In this document: positions 1-7,630 of the stretch, piece by piece
How the letters are laid out: each line of letters starts with the position of its first letter
Numbering within the stretch: position 1 is the first letter of the stretch
Assembly: GCF_000718135.1 (NCBI RefSeq)
Contig: NZ_JOEM01000007.1
Location: 310,001-374,000, forward strand
From: Streptomyces cyaneofuscatus
GTDB taxonomy: Bacteria > Actinomycetota > Actinomycetes > Streptomycetales > Streptomycetaceae
Direction of reading: 5' to 3'
DNA length: 64,000 bases
Program-made: the position numbers and the translations under genes
The notes under the pieces: generated by a model
What the model saw: the letters and a program-made list of their open reading frames with translations, nothing else
What the model was told of the DNA's origin: nothing
Database searches by the model: none

Positions 1-1400
1 TGGCCGCGTTCTTCGCGCTGGGCGGGCGGCTGTCCGACATCTACGGGCACCGCCGCGTGATGCTGATCGGCACCCTCGTGTTCGTCATCTCCTCCGCGAT
101 GTGCGGTGCCGTGCCGGCCGGGGACTTCGCGCAGGCCTGGCTGATCGGCTTCCGTGCCGTGCAGGGCATCGGCGCGGCCCTGATGTTCCCGGCCGCGCTG
201 GCCGTGGTCATCGCGGTGTTCCCGGTGGGGCGGCGAGGGCGGGCGCTGGCGCTGTTCTTCGGGCTCTCCGGGGCTCTCACCGCGGTGGGGCCGCTGCTCG
301 GCGGCTGGCTGACCTCGTGGACGTGGCGTGCGATCTTCTGGGTCAACGTCCCCGTCGCCGTCATCGCCATCGTGCTGACGCTGCTGGCACGCATCCCGGA
401 CCGGTCGCGGCGCGAGCCGCTGGATCTGCCCGGCGCCGTGCTGGTCGCGGTCGGGATGGGGCTGGCGGTGCTGGGGCTGCAACAGGCGTCCACCTGGGGC
501 TGGAGCTCCGTCATCACCTGGGCGTGCATCGTGGTCGGGCTGCTGGTCCTGGCGTTCTTCTGCTGGTTCGAACTGCGGGCGCGGTTCCCGCTCATCAAGC
601 TCCAGGTGTTCCGGGACCGGGCGTTCCAGATCGACAACGCGGTGCTGTTCTTCTCGATGATGGCGTTCGTCCCGGTCTTCTTCTTCGCCTCCGTGTACGC
701 GCAGGTCTCGCTGAGCGCCTCGCCGAACCAGGCCGCGCTCTACCTCCTGTACTTCTTCATCGGCTTCGGCATCGCCTCCCAGTGGGGCGGTCGCATCCTG
801 GACAAGCGCGGCGCCCGTCCGGCGCTGAAGCTGGGCACCGCGCTCGGTGCGGTCGGATTCTTCCTGTGGGCCCAGAAGTTGACCACGCTCTCCATGCACG
901 ACCAGTGGCTGTACGCGGCCATGGCCGGCGCCGGGATCGGGCTGCTGCTGGCGCCGGCCTCGACCGACGCCGTGAATCGGGCGATCGGCGCTTCGTACGG
1001 GGAGGTCACCGGGATCACCCAGACCGTGCGGAACTTCGCGGCCAGCATCGGACTCGCCGTGTTCGGCACGGTGTTGACGCACCGTACGGTCACCAACGTG
1101 GAGGGCACGCTGGTCGGCAAGGGTGTGCCGGAGGGTGCGGCGGGCGATGCCGCGGAGTCGGTCGCGCAGGCGGTGACCGGTCAGGCCGATACCCGCGGTC
1201 CCTCTGGGAGCGGCCCCGTGGCCGATGCGGTGAAGGACTCGATGCAGGCGATCCGGATGGACTTCGCCCAGGCCAACCAGTGGGTGTTCTACGGGATGGC
1301 GATCGTCCTGGCCATCGCGTTCCTGTTCGCGCTGCGTCACCCGGGGACCCGGGTGACGCAGGATTCCCCCAAGGATGCCGAACCGGCTCAGAACGAGTAG
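1..1400 (+). CDS. MFS drug exporter (DHA2/EmrB-QacA type), 5' end outside window
   Basis: The reading frame is already open at base 3 and shows the MFS loop 2-3 signature (GGRLSDIYGHRRVM), so only the first one or two helices are missing. The rest alternates strongly hydrophobic helices, with the central long loop and overall length expected of 14-TM proton-driven multidrug exporters. The C-terminus is polar and ends in a TAG stop. It converges on the SSI gene with a 13-nt overlap of the two coding ends. Substrate cannot be told from sequence. It lies 5.5 kb from the NRPS genes with an iron operon in between, so a role in exporting their product is not supported. Confidence 0.85.
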   Translation, partial: AAFFALGGRLSDIYGHRRVMLIGTLVFVISSAMCGAVPAGDFAQAWLIGFRAVQGIGAALMFPAALAVVIAVFPVGRRGRALALFFGLSGALTAVGPLLGGWLTSWTWRAIFWVNVPVAVIAIVLTLLARIPDRSRREPLDLPGAVLVAVGMGLAVLGLQQASTWGWSSVITWACIVVGLLVLAFFCWFELRARFPLIKLQVFRDRAFQIDNAVLFFSMMAFVPVFFFASVYAQVSLSASPNQAALYLLYFFIGFGIASQWGGRILDKRGARPALKLGTALGAVGFFLWAQKLTTLSMHDQWLYAAMAGAGIGLLLAPASTDAVNRAIGASYGEVTGITQTVRNFAASIGLAVFGTVLTHRTVTNVEGTLVGKGVPEGAAGDAAESVAQAVTGQADTRGPSGSGPVADAVKDSMQAIRMDFAQANQWVFYGMAIVLAIAFLFALRHPGTRVTQDSPKDAEPAQNE

Positions 1401-1831
1401 ACGGCGCTGTCGTTCATGCTGCCGGCCAGCTCGCAGGCGTTGCCGTACGTGGTCGAGAACGTGACGCGCTTGCCGTGCCAGACGCCGTGGGCGGTGATCA
1501 CGACCGGGTCGTACTGCCGGGTACACATGCGGTCGGGCGAGGTCCGGGCCAGCGCGGTGAACTGGCCGCCGACCGAATCGAGTTCGGCGCAGGCTGCCTC
1601 CGGGGCCGGGTGGGTGCCCCCGGCGTTCGGGGCGCAGGTGAGCGTGACCGCCCGCTTGACCGTCGCGGTGAGCGGGTCCTCGCCCTGGGCCACGGTGAGG
1701 ACGAGGGCGGAGGGCGCGTAGAGGCTCTGCCCCTTCGCCGGCGCCGCGTGGGCGGAGGTGGCGGCGAGGCCGCCGAGGACCAGGGCGCTCGCGGCGATGG
1801 TCGCGAAGATTGCGTGACGGTTGTGTCGCAT
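1388..1831 (-). CDS. Subtilisin inhibitor-like protein (SSI family), secreted
   Basis: Predicted secreted protease inhibitor of 147 aa. A basic N-terminus and hydrophobic core end in an AxA cleavage site near residue 29 (TSAHA). The mature part opens with the SSI-type stretch SLYAPSALVLTV. Four cysteines (66, 81, 103, 133) match the two disulfides of the family. The reactive loop reads MCTRQYDPV, which places Arg105 at P1 and predicts inhibition of trypsin-like as well as subtilisin-like proteases. The chosen ATG at 1831 has a GAGGAG ribosome site about 8 nt upstream; longer in-frame extensions lack signal-peptide logic. SSI proteins usually control secreted proteases in Streptomyces. Confidence in the family is high. 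Confidence 0.93.
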   Translation of the reverse strand: MRHNRHAIFATIAASALVLGGLAATSAHAAPAKGQSLYAPSALVLTVAQGEDPLTATVKRAVTLTCAPNAGGTHPAPEAACAELDSVGGQFTALARTSPDRMCTRQYDPVVITAHGVWHGKRVTFSTTYGNACELAGSMNDSAVYSF

Positions 1832-2198
1832 GAGTGAAAACTCCTCGGTCGGGTGCTGATTGCGGTCAGGAGTCTTACGCATGCGGACAGTAGGCGCACA
1901 TCGACAGCCCGCTTCCAGCCGCAGACGTTCGTTCGAACCGACCGGATGGTCGTTCGGGCAGCTCACACGGGTCGCGGAGGTCGTCCAGCATATGGACAGC
2001 CGTCGACGGTTCAACGGAAAACGACCGTCTGAACTGCAGTGATTCCGGAGCGGCCGGAAACCTTCAGAAGCCGCTTCGACTGGAAAGCGCTGCGATTCGG
2101 GCCCATCCGTACCCTCGCGGTCACGCCGGGAGGTGACCGCCGGAGCCGCCCGCGACCCTTGGAACTGAACGTTCCGCATACCGGGTGCAGCGCAGAAT
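1832..2198. other. Divergent intergenic region
   Basis: This stretch of about 370 bases separates the SSI gene from the iron-uptake operon. It must hold the SSI promoter. I see no coding frame with convincing codon usage and no recognisable RNA or repeat; the only clear motif is the iron box at its right edge. Confidence 0.5.
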
Positions 2199-2217
2199 TA
2201 AGGTTAGGCTACCCTCA
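2199..2217 (+). promoter_or_regulatory. Iron box (DmdR1/IdeR-type operator)
   Basis: The sequence TAAGGTTAGGCTACCCTCA is close to the actinobacterial iron-box consensus TTAGGTTAGGCTAACCTAA bound by the Fe(II) repressors DmdR1/IdeR/DtxR. It sits directly in front of the ABC ATPase, whose GTG starts 5 nt downstream, and its TAGGCT may double as the -10 element. It predicts repression of the operon when iron is plentiful. Confidence 0.8.
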
Positions 2218-2222
2218 CCGTC

Positions 2223-3161
2223 GTGATCGCTCCTGCCCACGACCGTGAAGACAGCCCGCCGCTCCGGACCACCACGTCCGGCCTCGCCGCGAGCCCTGAC
2301 AGCCCCGTAGGCCCCACCGGCCACGCCGGTCCCTCCGGCCACGTCGGCCTCGACGCCCGTGACGTGACCGTCGCGTACGACCGGGCCGACGTCGTCCACG
2401 GGGCCGACCTTCGGCTGCCTCGCGGTCGGGTCACCGCCCTGATCGGGCCGAACGGCAGCGGGAAGTCCACCCTGCTGCGCGCCGTCGCCCGGCTCCACAA
2501 GGCCCGCACCGGCACGGTGACGGTGTCCGCCCCCGGCGACGACGAGCCGGTCGACGCCCTCGCCCTGTCCCGTAACGACTTCGCCCGCCGCATCACCCTG
2601 CTCGCCCAGAGCCGCAACGCCCCGGCGGGGCTGAGCGTGCGGGACGTGGTGGGATTCGGCCGCCACCCCTACCGGGGGCGTCTGCGCGGGAGCGACCCCG
2701 ACGGCGCCCGGAGGATCGACCACGCGCTCGCCGTCACCAACCTCACCGACTTCGCCGATCGCGGCGTCGAGAGCCTCTCCGGCGGTCAGCTGCAACGCGT
2801 CTGGTTCGCCTGCTGCCTGGCGCAGGACACCGACGTGCTGCTGCTCGACGAACCGACGACCTATCTCGACCTGCGCTACCAGGTGGAGATCCTCGATCTC
2901 GTACGCGATCTCGCCGACACCCACGGCGTGACCGTCGGCGTCGTCCTGCACGACCTGGACCAGGCAGCCGCCGTGGCCGACCAGGTCGTCCTGCTCTCGT
3001 CGGGGCGGATCGCCGCCTCCGGCACCCCCGCGGAGGTCTACGACTCCGAGCGGCTGACCCAGACCTACGGCATCCGGATCGACGTCGAACCGGACCCCTC
3101 CACCGGCATCCCGCGCACCCGCGCGGTGGGCCGCCACCACCTCCGTACCGAAAGGCCCTGA
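2223..3161 (+). CDS. Ferric-siderophore ABC transporter, ATP-binding protein (FhuC/FepC type)
   Basis: Cytoplasmic ATPase of 312 aa that would power iron-siderophore import. It shows Walker A GPNGSGKST (about residues 75-83), the signature LSGGQLQRVW near 185 and Walker B LLLDEPTTYLD followed by the H-loop (VLHDLDQA). The first 45 residues, rich in Pro, Gly and Ser, precede the conserved domain. The GTG at 2223 is only a few bases after the iron box, so a leaderless transcript is possible; a later start near residue 40 cannot be excluded. It is followed after 8 nt by the binding-protein gene and then the permease, forming an uptake operon. Confidence 0.92.
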   Translation: MIAPAHDREDSPPLRTTTSGLAASPDSPVGPTGHAGPSGHVGLDARDVTVAYDRADVVHGADLRLPRGRVTALIGPNGSGKSTLLRAVARLHKARTGTVTVSAPGDDEPVDALALSRNDFARRITLLAQSRNAPAGLSVRDVVGFGRHPYRGRLRGSDPDGARRIDHALAVTNLTDFADRGVESLSGGQLQRVWFACCLAQDTDVLLLDEPTTYLDLRYQVEILDLVRDLADTHGVTVGVVLHDLDQAAAVADQVVLLSSGRIAASGTPAEVYDSERLTQTYGIRIDVEPDPSTGIPRTRAVGRHHLRTERP

Positions 3162-3169
3162 ACCCCCTC

Positions 3170-4144
3170 ATGAAGAACCAGTACCTGGCCTGGCCCGCAC
3201 TCGCCGCCACGGCCGCCCTCGCCCTCTCCGGCTGCGGCACCACCGAAGCGCCGAAGAAGGAGTCCGCCAAGGAGACCTCGGTGACGGTCACCGACTCCCG
3301 CGGCAAGAAGGTCACGCTCGACGGTCCGGCCAAGCGCGTCGTCGGCACCGAGTGGAACGTCGTCGAGACGCTCGTGACGCTCGGCGTGCAGCCGGTCGGC
3401 GTCGCCGACGTCAAGGGCTACACGGCGTACGACAAGTCCGCGCCGCTCACCAAGGGCGTCAAGGACATAGGCACCCGGGGTGAGCCCAGCGTCGCCACCG
3501 TGGCCGGCCTGAAGCCCGACCTCATCGTCGCCACCACCGACCTCTCCGACTCGGCCATCGCGCAGCTGTCCAAGGCCGCGCCGGTCGTCGTGGTGCGCTC
3601 GGCCGACGCGAGCCGGCAGATCGACCAGATGGTCGACAACGTCAACCTCATCGCGGAGGCCACCGGCACCGAGGAGAAGGCGAAGAGCGAGATCGCCTCC
3701 TTCCGCACGGCGATCGAGGACGGGAAGAAGAAGCTTGCGGCGGCCGGTCTCGACGGCAAGGAGGTCGCCTTCGCCGACGGCTGGCAGGAGGGCAACCAGG
3801 TCTCCGTGCGCCCGTACGTCAAGGGCTCGCTGCTCGCCGACGTCAACACCGAACTCGGCCTGGTCAGCCCGTGGAAGCTGGAGGGCGACAAGGCCTACGG
3901 TCTCGCGGCCACCGATGTCGAGGGGCTGACGAAGATCGGCGACGCGCGGTTCGCGTACATCGCCAACGACTCCGACGGCGGTGACCCGTTCGCCGACGGG
4001 CTCAAGGACAACGCGGTGTGGAAGTCGCTGCCGTTCGTGAAGAAGGACCAGGTCCACCGGCTGCCCGACGGCATCTGGATGTTCGGCGGGACCGCGGCCA
4101 TGCGCGAGTACATCGACGCGCTCGTCGGCGCGCTGACCGCCTGA
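3170..4144 (+). CDS. Iron-siderophore substrate-binding lipoprotein
   Basis: A 324-aa extracellular binding protein anchored by a lipid. The signal peptide ends in the lipobox LALSGC, giving Cys22 as the lipidated residue. The mature protein has the two-lobe layout of the FepB/FhuD/BtuF class (periplasmic-binding, TroA-like), with the VTVTDSRGKKVTLDGPAKRV opening typical of ferric-siderophore binders and a long helical linker in the middle. It lies between the ATPase (8 nt) and the permease (2 nt), so the three are co-transcribed under the iron box. The siderophore is unknown; no siderophore biosynthesis genes are in the window. Confidence 0.93.
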   Translation: MKNQYLAWPALAATAALALSGCGTTEAPKKESAKETSVTVTDSRGKKVTLDGPAKRVVGTEWNVVETLVTLGVQPVGVADVKGYTAYDKSAPLTKGVKDIGTRGEPSVATVAGLKPDLIVATTDLSDSAIAQLSKAAPVVVVRSADASRQIDQMVDNVNLIAEATGTEEKAKSEIASFRTAIEDGKKKLAAAGLDGKEVAFADGWQEGNQVSVRPYVKGSLLADVNTELGLVSPWKLEGDKAYGLAATDVEGLTKIGDARFAYIANDSDGGDPFADGLKDNAVWKSLPFVKKDQVHRLPDGIWMFGGTAAMREYIDALVGALTA

Positions 4145-4146
4145 CG

Positions 4147-6294
4147 ATGAGCACCCGCACCACTCCCGCCCCGCCCGCCCCCGTGAAGACGGCGGCGGGC
4201 GCGGCCGGTCCGGCCGGGGCACCGTCCCCGGCCGCGCCCGGCCGCCCGGCCCGCCGCGGCCGCATGCTCCTCCTCGCGCTCGCCGCGCTGCTGGCCCTCG
4301 GCGCCCTCGCAGTCGTCCACCTGAGCCAGGGCACGGCCGCCGTCGACCTGCACACGCTCTGGCAGTTGGTCACCGGTCCGGCCTCCGACCGGACCGCCGA
4401 CGAGCAGAGCGCCGCCGTCGTCCTGGACTCCCGGCTGCCCAGGCTCGCGGCGGGGCTCCTCGTCGGCTGCGCGCTCGGCGCGGCGGGCGCGGCCCTCCAG
4501 TCGGTGTCGCGCAACATGCTGGCCTCGCCCGACACCCTCGCCGTCAACGCGGGGGCGTACCTCGCGGTCGTCGCCGTCGCCGCGTTCGGCATCACGCTGC
4601 CCGCGCTCCCGGCGGGCGGTACGGCGTTCCTCGGCGGGCTCCTCGCGGCGGGCGTCGTCCTCGGTCTGTCACGGGCGGGGGCCGGTCCGATCCGGCTGGT
4701 GCTCGCGGGCTCCGCGCTCACCCTCGCGCTGTCCGGGCTGAGCGGGATGCTCCTGCTCCTGCGCTCCCAGCAGACGACCGGTCTCTTCGCCTGGGGCAAC
4801 GGCTCGCTCGCCCAGATCGGCATGCAGTCCATCGACCGGCTCGCCCCCGTCGCCCTCGTGGCGTTCGCCGGGCTGATGCTGATGGGCCGGCGGCTGGACA
4901 TCCTCGCCCTCGGGGACGACGGCGCCGCGGTCGTGGGCGTCAGTCCGCGGCTGACCCGCTCCGTCGTCGTGGTCCTCGCCGTGCTGCTTGCGGCGGTCGC
5001 CGTGACGGTGGCGGGGCCGATCGGCTTCGTCGGGCTGTGCGCTCCGGCCGTGGTCCGCCTGCTCGGTACGTGGGTGCCGGTCCTGGTCCGGCACCACGCG
5101 TTCATCCCGGCGTCGGCGCTCGCGGGCGTGCTCGTGGTGCTCGGCGCGGATGTGCTGCTGCGTGCGGTGTTCGGCGCGCAGGCGGGGGCCGAGGTGCCCA
5201 CCGGGATCGTCACGACCTGCTTCGGCGCGCTCGTCCTGGTCTTCCTGGCCTACCGGTCGCGCGACCTGGGCACGGACGGCGGCTCGACGGCGTTCGCCCG
5301 CATGCGCAGCCGCCGCGCCTTCGTCGTCACTCTGGCGGTGACGGCCGTGGGGCTGCTCGGTGCGGTGGTGGCGGCGACGCTCCTCGGCGATGCCACGCTG
5401 CTCCTGGGCGATGTGGTCAACTGGCTCGCGGGCCGGTCCGGGCAGTTCACGACGTACGTTCTCGACACCCGCGTCCCCCGGGTCGCCGCCGCCCTGCTGG
5501 CCGGTGCGGCGCTGGCCGTGGCGGGCGCCGTCGTCCAGGCGGTGTCGCGCAACCCGCTCGCGGAGCCGGGTGTCCTCGGCGTCGTCAGCGGGGCGGGGGT
5601 CGGGGCGGTCGCCGTCCTCACCGTCGTACCGCTGGCGAGTTTCTGGCTGATCGGCGGCTCCGCGCTGGCCGGTGCGGCGGCCGCCGCCGCGCTGGTCTTC
5701 GGTCTGGCCGCACGGCGTGGGCTGGAGCAGAACCGCCTGGTGCTGATCGGTATCGGGGTCCAGGCGGGCGGCGGTGCGTTCGTCAGCCTGCTGATCGTGC
5801 TCACGGACCCGTACAACGCGACCAAGGCGCTGGCGTGGCTGGGCGGGTCGACGTACGGGCGTACGTTCCCGGAGCTGATCCCGGTGCTGGTGGCGCTGGC
5901 CGCAGCCCTTCCGGTGCTGGCGGTGATGCGCCGGGACCTCGATCTCATCGGGCTGGACGGCGATACACCCCGGCTGCTCGGGGTCCGCCTGGGCACCACC
6001 CGGCTGGGGCTGCTGTCCATCGCTGTCGTCCTGACCGCCGGGGCGGTGGCGGCGGTCGGCGTGATCGGCTTCGTCGGGCTCGTCGCACCGCACGCGGCCC
6101 GGGCTCTGGTGGGACGGCGGCATGTGCGGGTCGTCCCGGTGAGCGCGCTGCTCGGGGCGCTGCTGGTGGTGGTCTCCGACACGGTGGGCCGCACGGTGAT
6201 CGCCCCGGCCCAGATCCCGGTGGGCCTGCTGACCGCGGTGATCGGGGCGCCGTACTTCATCTGGCTGCTCTGGCGGTCCCGCAGCGAGGGATGA
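4147..6294 (+). CDS. Fused FecCD-family iron-siderophore permease (FhuB type)
   Basis: This 715-aa membrane protein contains two complete FecCD permease units in tandem, roughly residues 35-350 and 385-715. Each has the typical start RLPR/RVPR, a hydrophobic multi-helix body and the coupling-loop motif (GPIGFVGLCAP and GVIGFVGLVAP). The fusion, as in E. coli FhuB, replaces the separate heterodimer permeases of most Streptomyces siderophore systems. The ATG at 4147 follows the preceding stop by 2 nt, indicating translational coupling. The N-terminal 35 residues are an Ala/Pro-rich cytoplasmic tail. It completes the iron-regulated uptake operon. Confidence 0.93.
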   Translation: MSTRTTPAPPAPVKTAAGAAGPAGAPSPAAPGRPARRGRMLLLALAALLALGALAVVHLSQGTAAVDLHTLWQLVTGPASDRTADEQSAAVVLDSRLPRLAAGLLVGCALGAAGAALQSVSRNMLASPDTLAVNAGAYLAVVAVAAFGITLPALPAGGTAFLGGLLAAGVVLGLSRAGAGPIRLVLAGSALTLALSGLSGMLLLLRSQQTTGLFAWGNGSLAQIGMQSIDRLAPVALVAFAGLMLMGRRLDILALGDDGAAVVGVSPRLTRSVVVVLAVLLAAVAVTVAGPIGFVGLCAPAVVRLLGTWVPVLVRHHAFIPASALAGVLVVLGADVLLRAVFGAQAGAEVPTGIVTTCFGALVLVFLAYRSRDLGTDGGSTAFARMRSRRAFVVTLAVTAVGLLGAVVAATLLGDATLLLGDVVNWLAGRSGQFTTYVLDTRVPRVAAALLAGAALAVAGAVVQAVSRNPLAEPGVLGVVSGAGVGAVAVLTVVPLASFWLIGGSALAGAAAAAALVFGLAARRGLEQNRLVLIGIGVQAGGGAFVSLLIVLTDPYNATKALAWLGGSTYGRTFPELIPVLVALAAALPVLAVMRRDLDLIGLDGDTPRLLGVRLGTTRLGLLSIAVVLTAGAVAAVGVIGFVGLVAPHAARALVGRRHVRVVPVSALLGALLVVVSDTVGRTVIAPAQIPVGLLTAVIGAPYFIWLLWRSRSEG

Positions 6295-6895
6295 GGGCGA
6301 CCGGCGACCGGCCGGCGGAGGCGGCCGGAAGATCACCGCGCGCCGACTACTGCCCGTAGTCGACCGGTCGCGCGCGCCGGAAGTTCCGGGGGGCGTCCGT
6401 GCCCGGTCGGCGAGCGGGTGCGGCGGGGCGGCCCGACCGGCCGGACCGCCGCGCCCGGGGGCCTTTCGCCCCGGTGCGCCCCGACCGGCCTGCGGGCAAT
6501 TCCGCCCCGCAGGCCGACGAGCCATCGGCATAGCCGGTGACTCCCCGTCAGCCCCATATCAACCGGGCAGAAACTAACCGGCAGAACTTCCGGCGCGGCG
6601 TACCGCCCGGTAACTCAATTCCGGTTACATCTGTATGAGCACCCGCCTGCCGGGAGAAAGCCCCAAAGACCCCACGCGCTCCCTGCGGACCTGGCGATTC
6701 CTCTCCGGGCTCTGCTAGCGTGCCGCTCAAGCCGTTGCAGGGGGATGCTGGTGGCAGGGGGGCCTCCATGCGAGTTATGAATAACTTCGCAGACCGTTCA
6801 CATTTCAACTGGTCCGCCGTGGGAGTGTTGCGCACGGAACGTCCGTGTCCCTTTCGTGAGCGAGAGCGTGACACCCAGAAAGTCCGGCCGTACCG
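6295..6895. other. 600-bp region upstream of the NRPS operon
   Basis: It holds the hairpin described separately, a GC-rich stretch, then a clearly less GC-rich segment from about 6530 to 6900. That segment must contain the promoter of the thioesterase/NRPS operon. An interrupted palindrome GTTAT-GA-ATAAC lies at 6774-6785, extending imperfectly to GCGA(A)GTTAT/ATAACTTCGC. A small open frame of 43 codons (6768-6899) has an AGGGGG ribosome-binding-like stretch in front. I cannot assign a specific promoter with confidence. Confidence 0.5.
6338..6376 (+). terminator. Hairpin downstream of the iron-uptake operon
   Basis: A perfect CGACTAC-TGCCC-GTAGTCG hairpin (6344-6362) is flanked by GCGCGC on both sides, about 45 nt after the permease stop. 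A Rho-independent-like terminator without a U-tract is the likely role, as is common in Streptomyces. Confidence 0.5.
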
Positions 6896-7630
6896 GTGAA
6901 ACTTCTCTGCCTGCCCCATGCCGGGGGTACCGCGAGTCGATACCACCGGTGGACCTCCCTGGTCCCGCCGCACATCGACATTGTCCCGCTGGAGCTCGAC
7001 GGACGTGGCGACCGAATGTCCCACGGGTTTTACGCGTCTTTCGCCGAAGCCCTCGACGACCTCACCCGCCGAGCCGTCTCGGTACTGGAACCAGGAGATT
7101 CTTTTGCGATCTTCGGCCACAGCATGGGCGCCTACATCGCGCTGGAGCTCGAAAGGCGTCTGGAGTCCCTGGGGGTCCGGGCCGATCGGTTGTTCCTCTC
7201 GGGACGGGGCACGCCGGCCTACCACAACGTCCTGAGCAGGCCCGCCCGCGAGCTGAGCGATCAGGAGCTCATCGCCGGGCTCGACGCGTACGGCGGCCTC
7301 CCGCAGGCCGTCGCCGGTCATGAGCTCATGCGCACGCTGTTCCTGCCGATCATCCGGGCGGATTTCCATCTGCTGGAGGACGGTGCGAGGTCGATCGACG
7401 AGCGCGTTCCCGTCCGGAGTCCCCTGGTGATTCTCAACGGCAAGGACGACGCCGCCGCGCAACAGGATCCACCCGGCGTCTGGGAGGCGCTCACCGTGTC
7501 CGGCGTGGAATTCCATTCCTACGCCGGGGGCCATTTCTTTGTCGACGAGAACCTGCAGAGCATCATTCAATTGATCGTGGAAAAGTCGAAGAGGGGGCTG
7601 GAGAAAGATGGTGTCTCCTTCCAGGGATGA
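6896..7630 (+). CDS. Type II thioesterase of the NRPS operon
   Basis: A 244-aa alpha/beta hydrolase that would clear misprimed or stalled acyl groups from the carrier domains of the adjoining synthetases. It begins with the family signature LLCLPHAGG, carries the nucleophile motif GHSMG with Ser76 and ends with the catalytic His213 in GGHFF; an Asp in the ILNGKDD segment is the likely third member of the triad. The GTG start overlaps the stop of a possible 43-codon upstream frame (GTGA). Its own 3' end overlaps the NRPS start by 23 nt, so translation is coupled. A type II thioesterase next to the synthetase genes is a known component of valinomycin clusters. Confidence 0.93.
   Translation: MKLLCLPHAGGTASRYHRWTSLVPPHIDIVPLELDGRGDRMSHGFYASFAEALDDLTRRAVSVLEPGDSFAIFGHSMGAYIALELERRLESLGVRADRLFLSGRGTPAYHNVLSRPARELSDQELIAGLDAYGGLPQAVAGHELMRTLFLPIIRADFHLLEDGARSIDERVPVRSPLVILNGKDDAAAQQDPPGVWEALTVSGVEFHSYAGGHFFVDENLQSIIQLIVEKSKRGLEKDGVSFQG

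Noticed and set aside
1..1400. Exporter dedicated to the NRPS product
   Set aside because: It is separated from the NRPS genes by an independent iron-regulated operon and an SSI gene; no regulatory link is visible.
4669..6531. Long minus-strand frame across the iron permease
   Set aside because: Antisense to clear FecCD sequence; no start context, no domain, and polar low-complexity composition.
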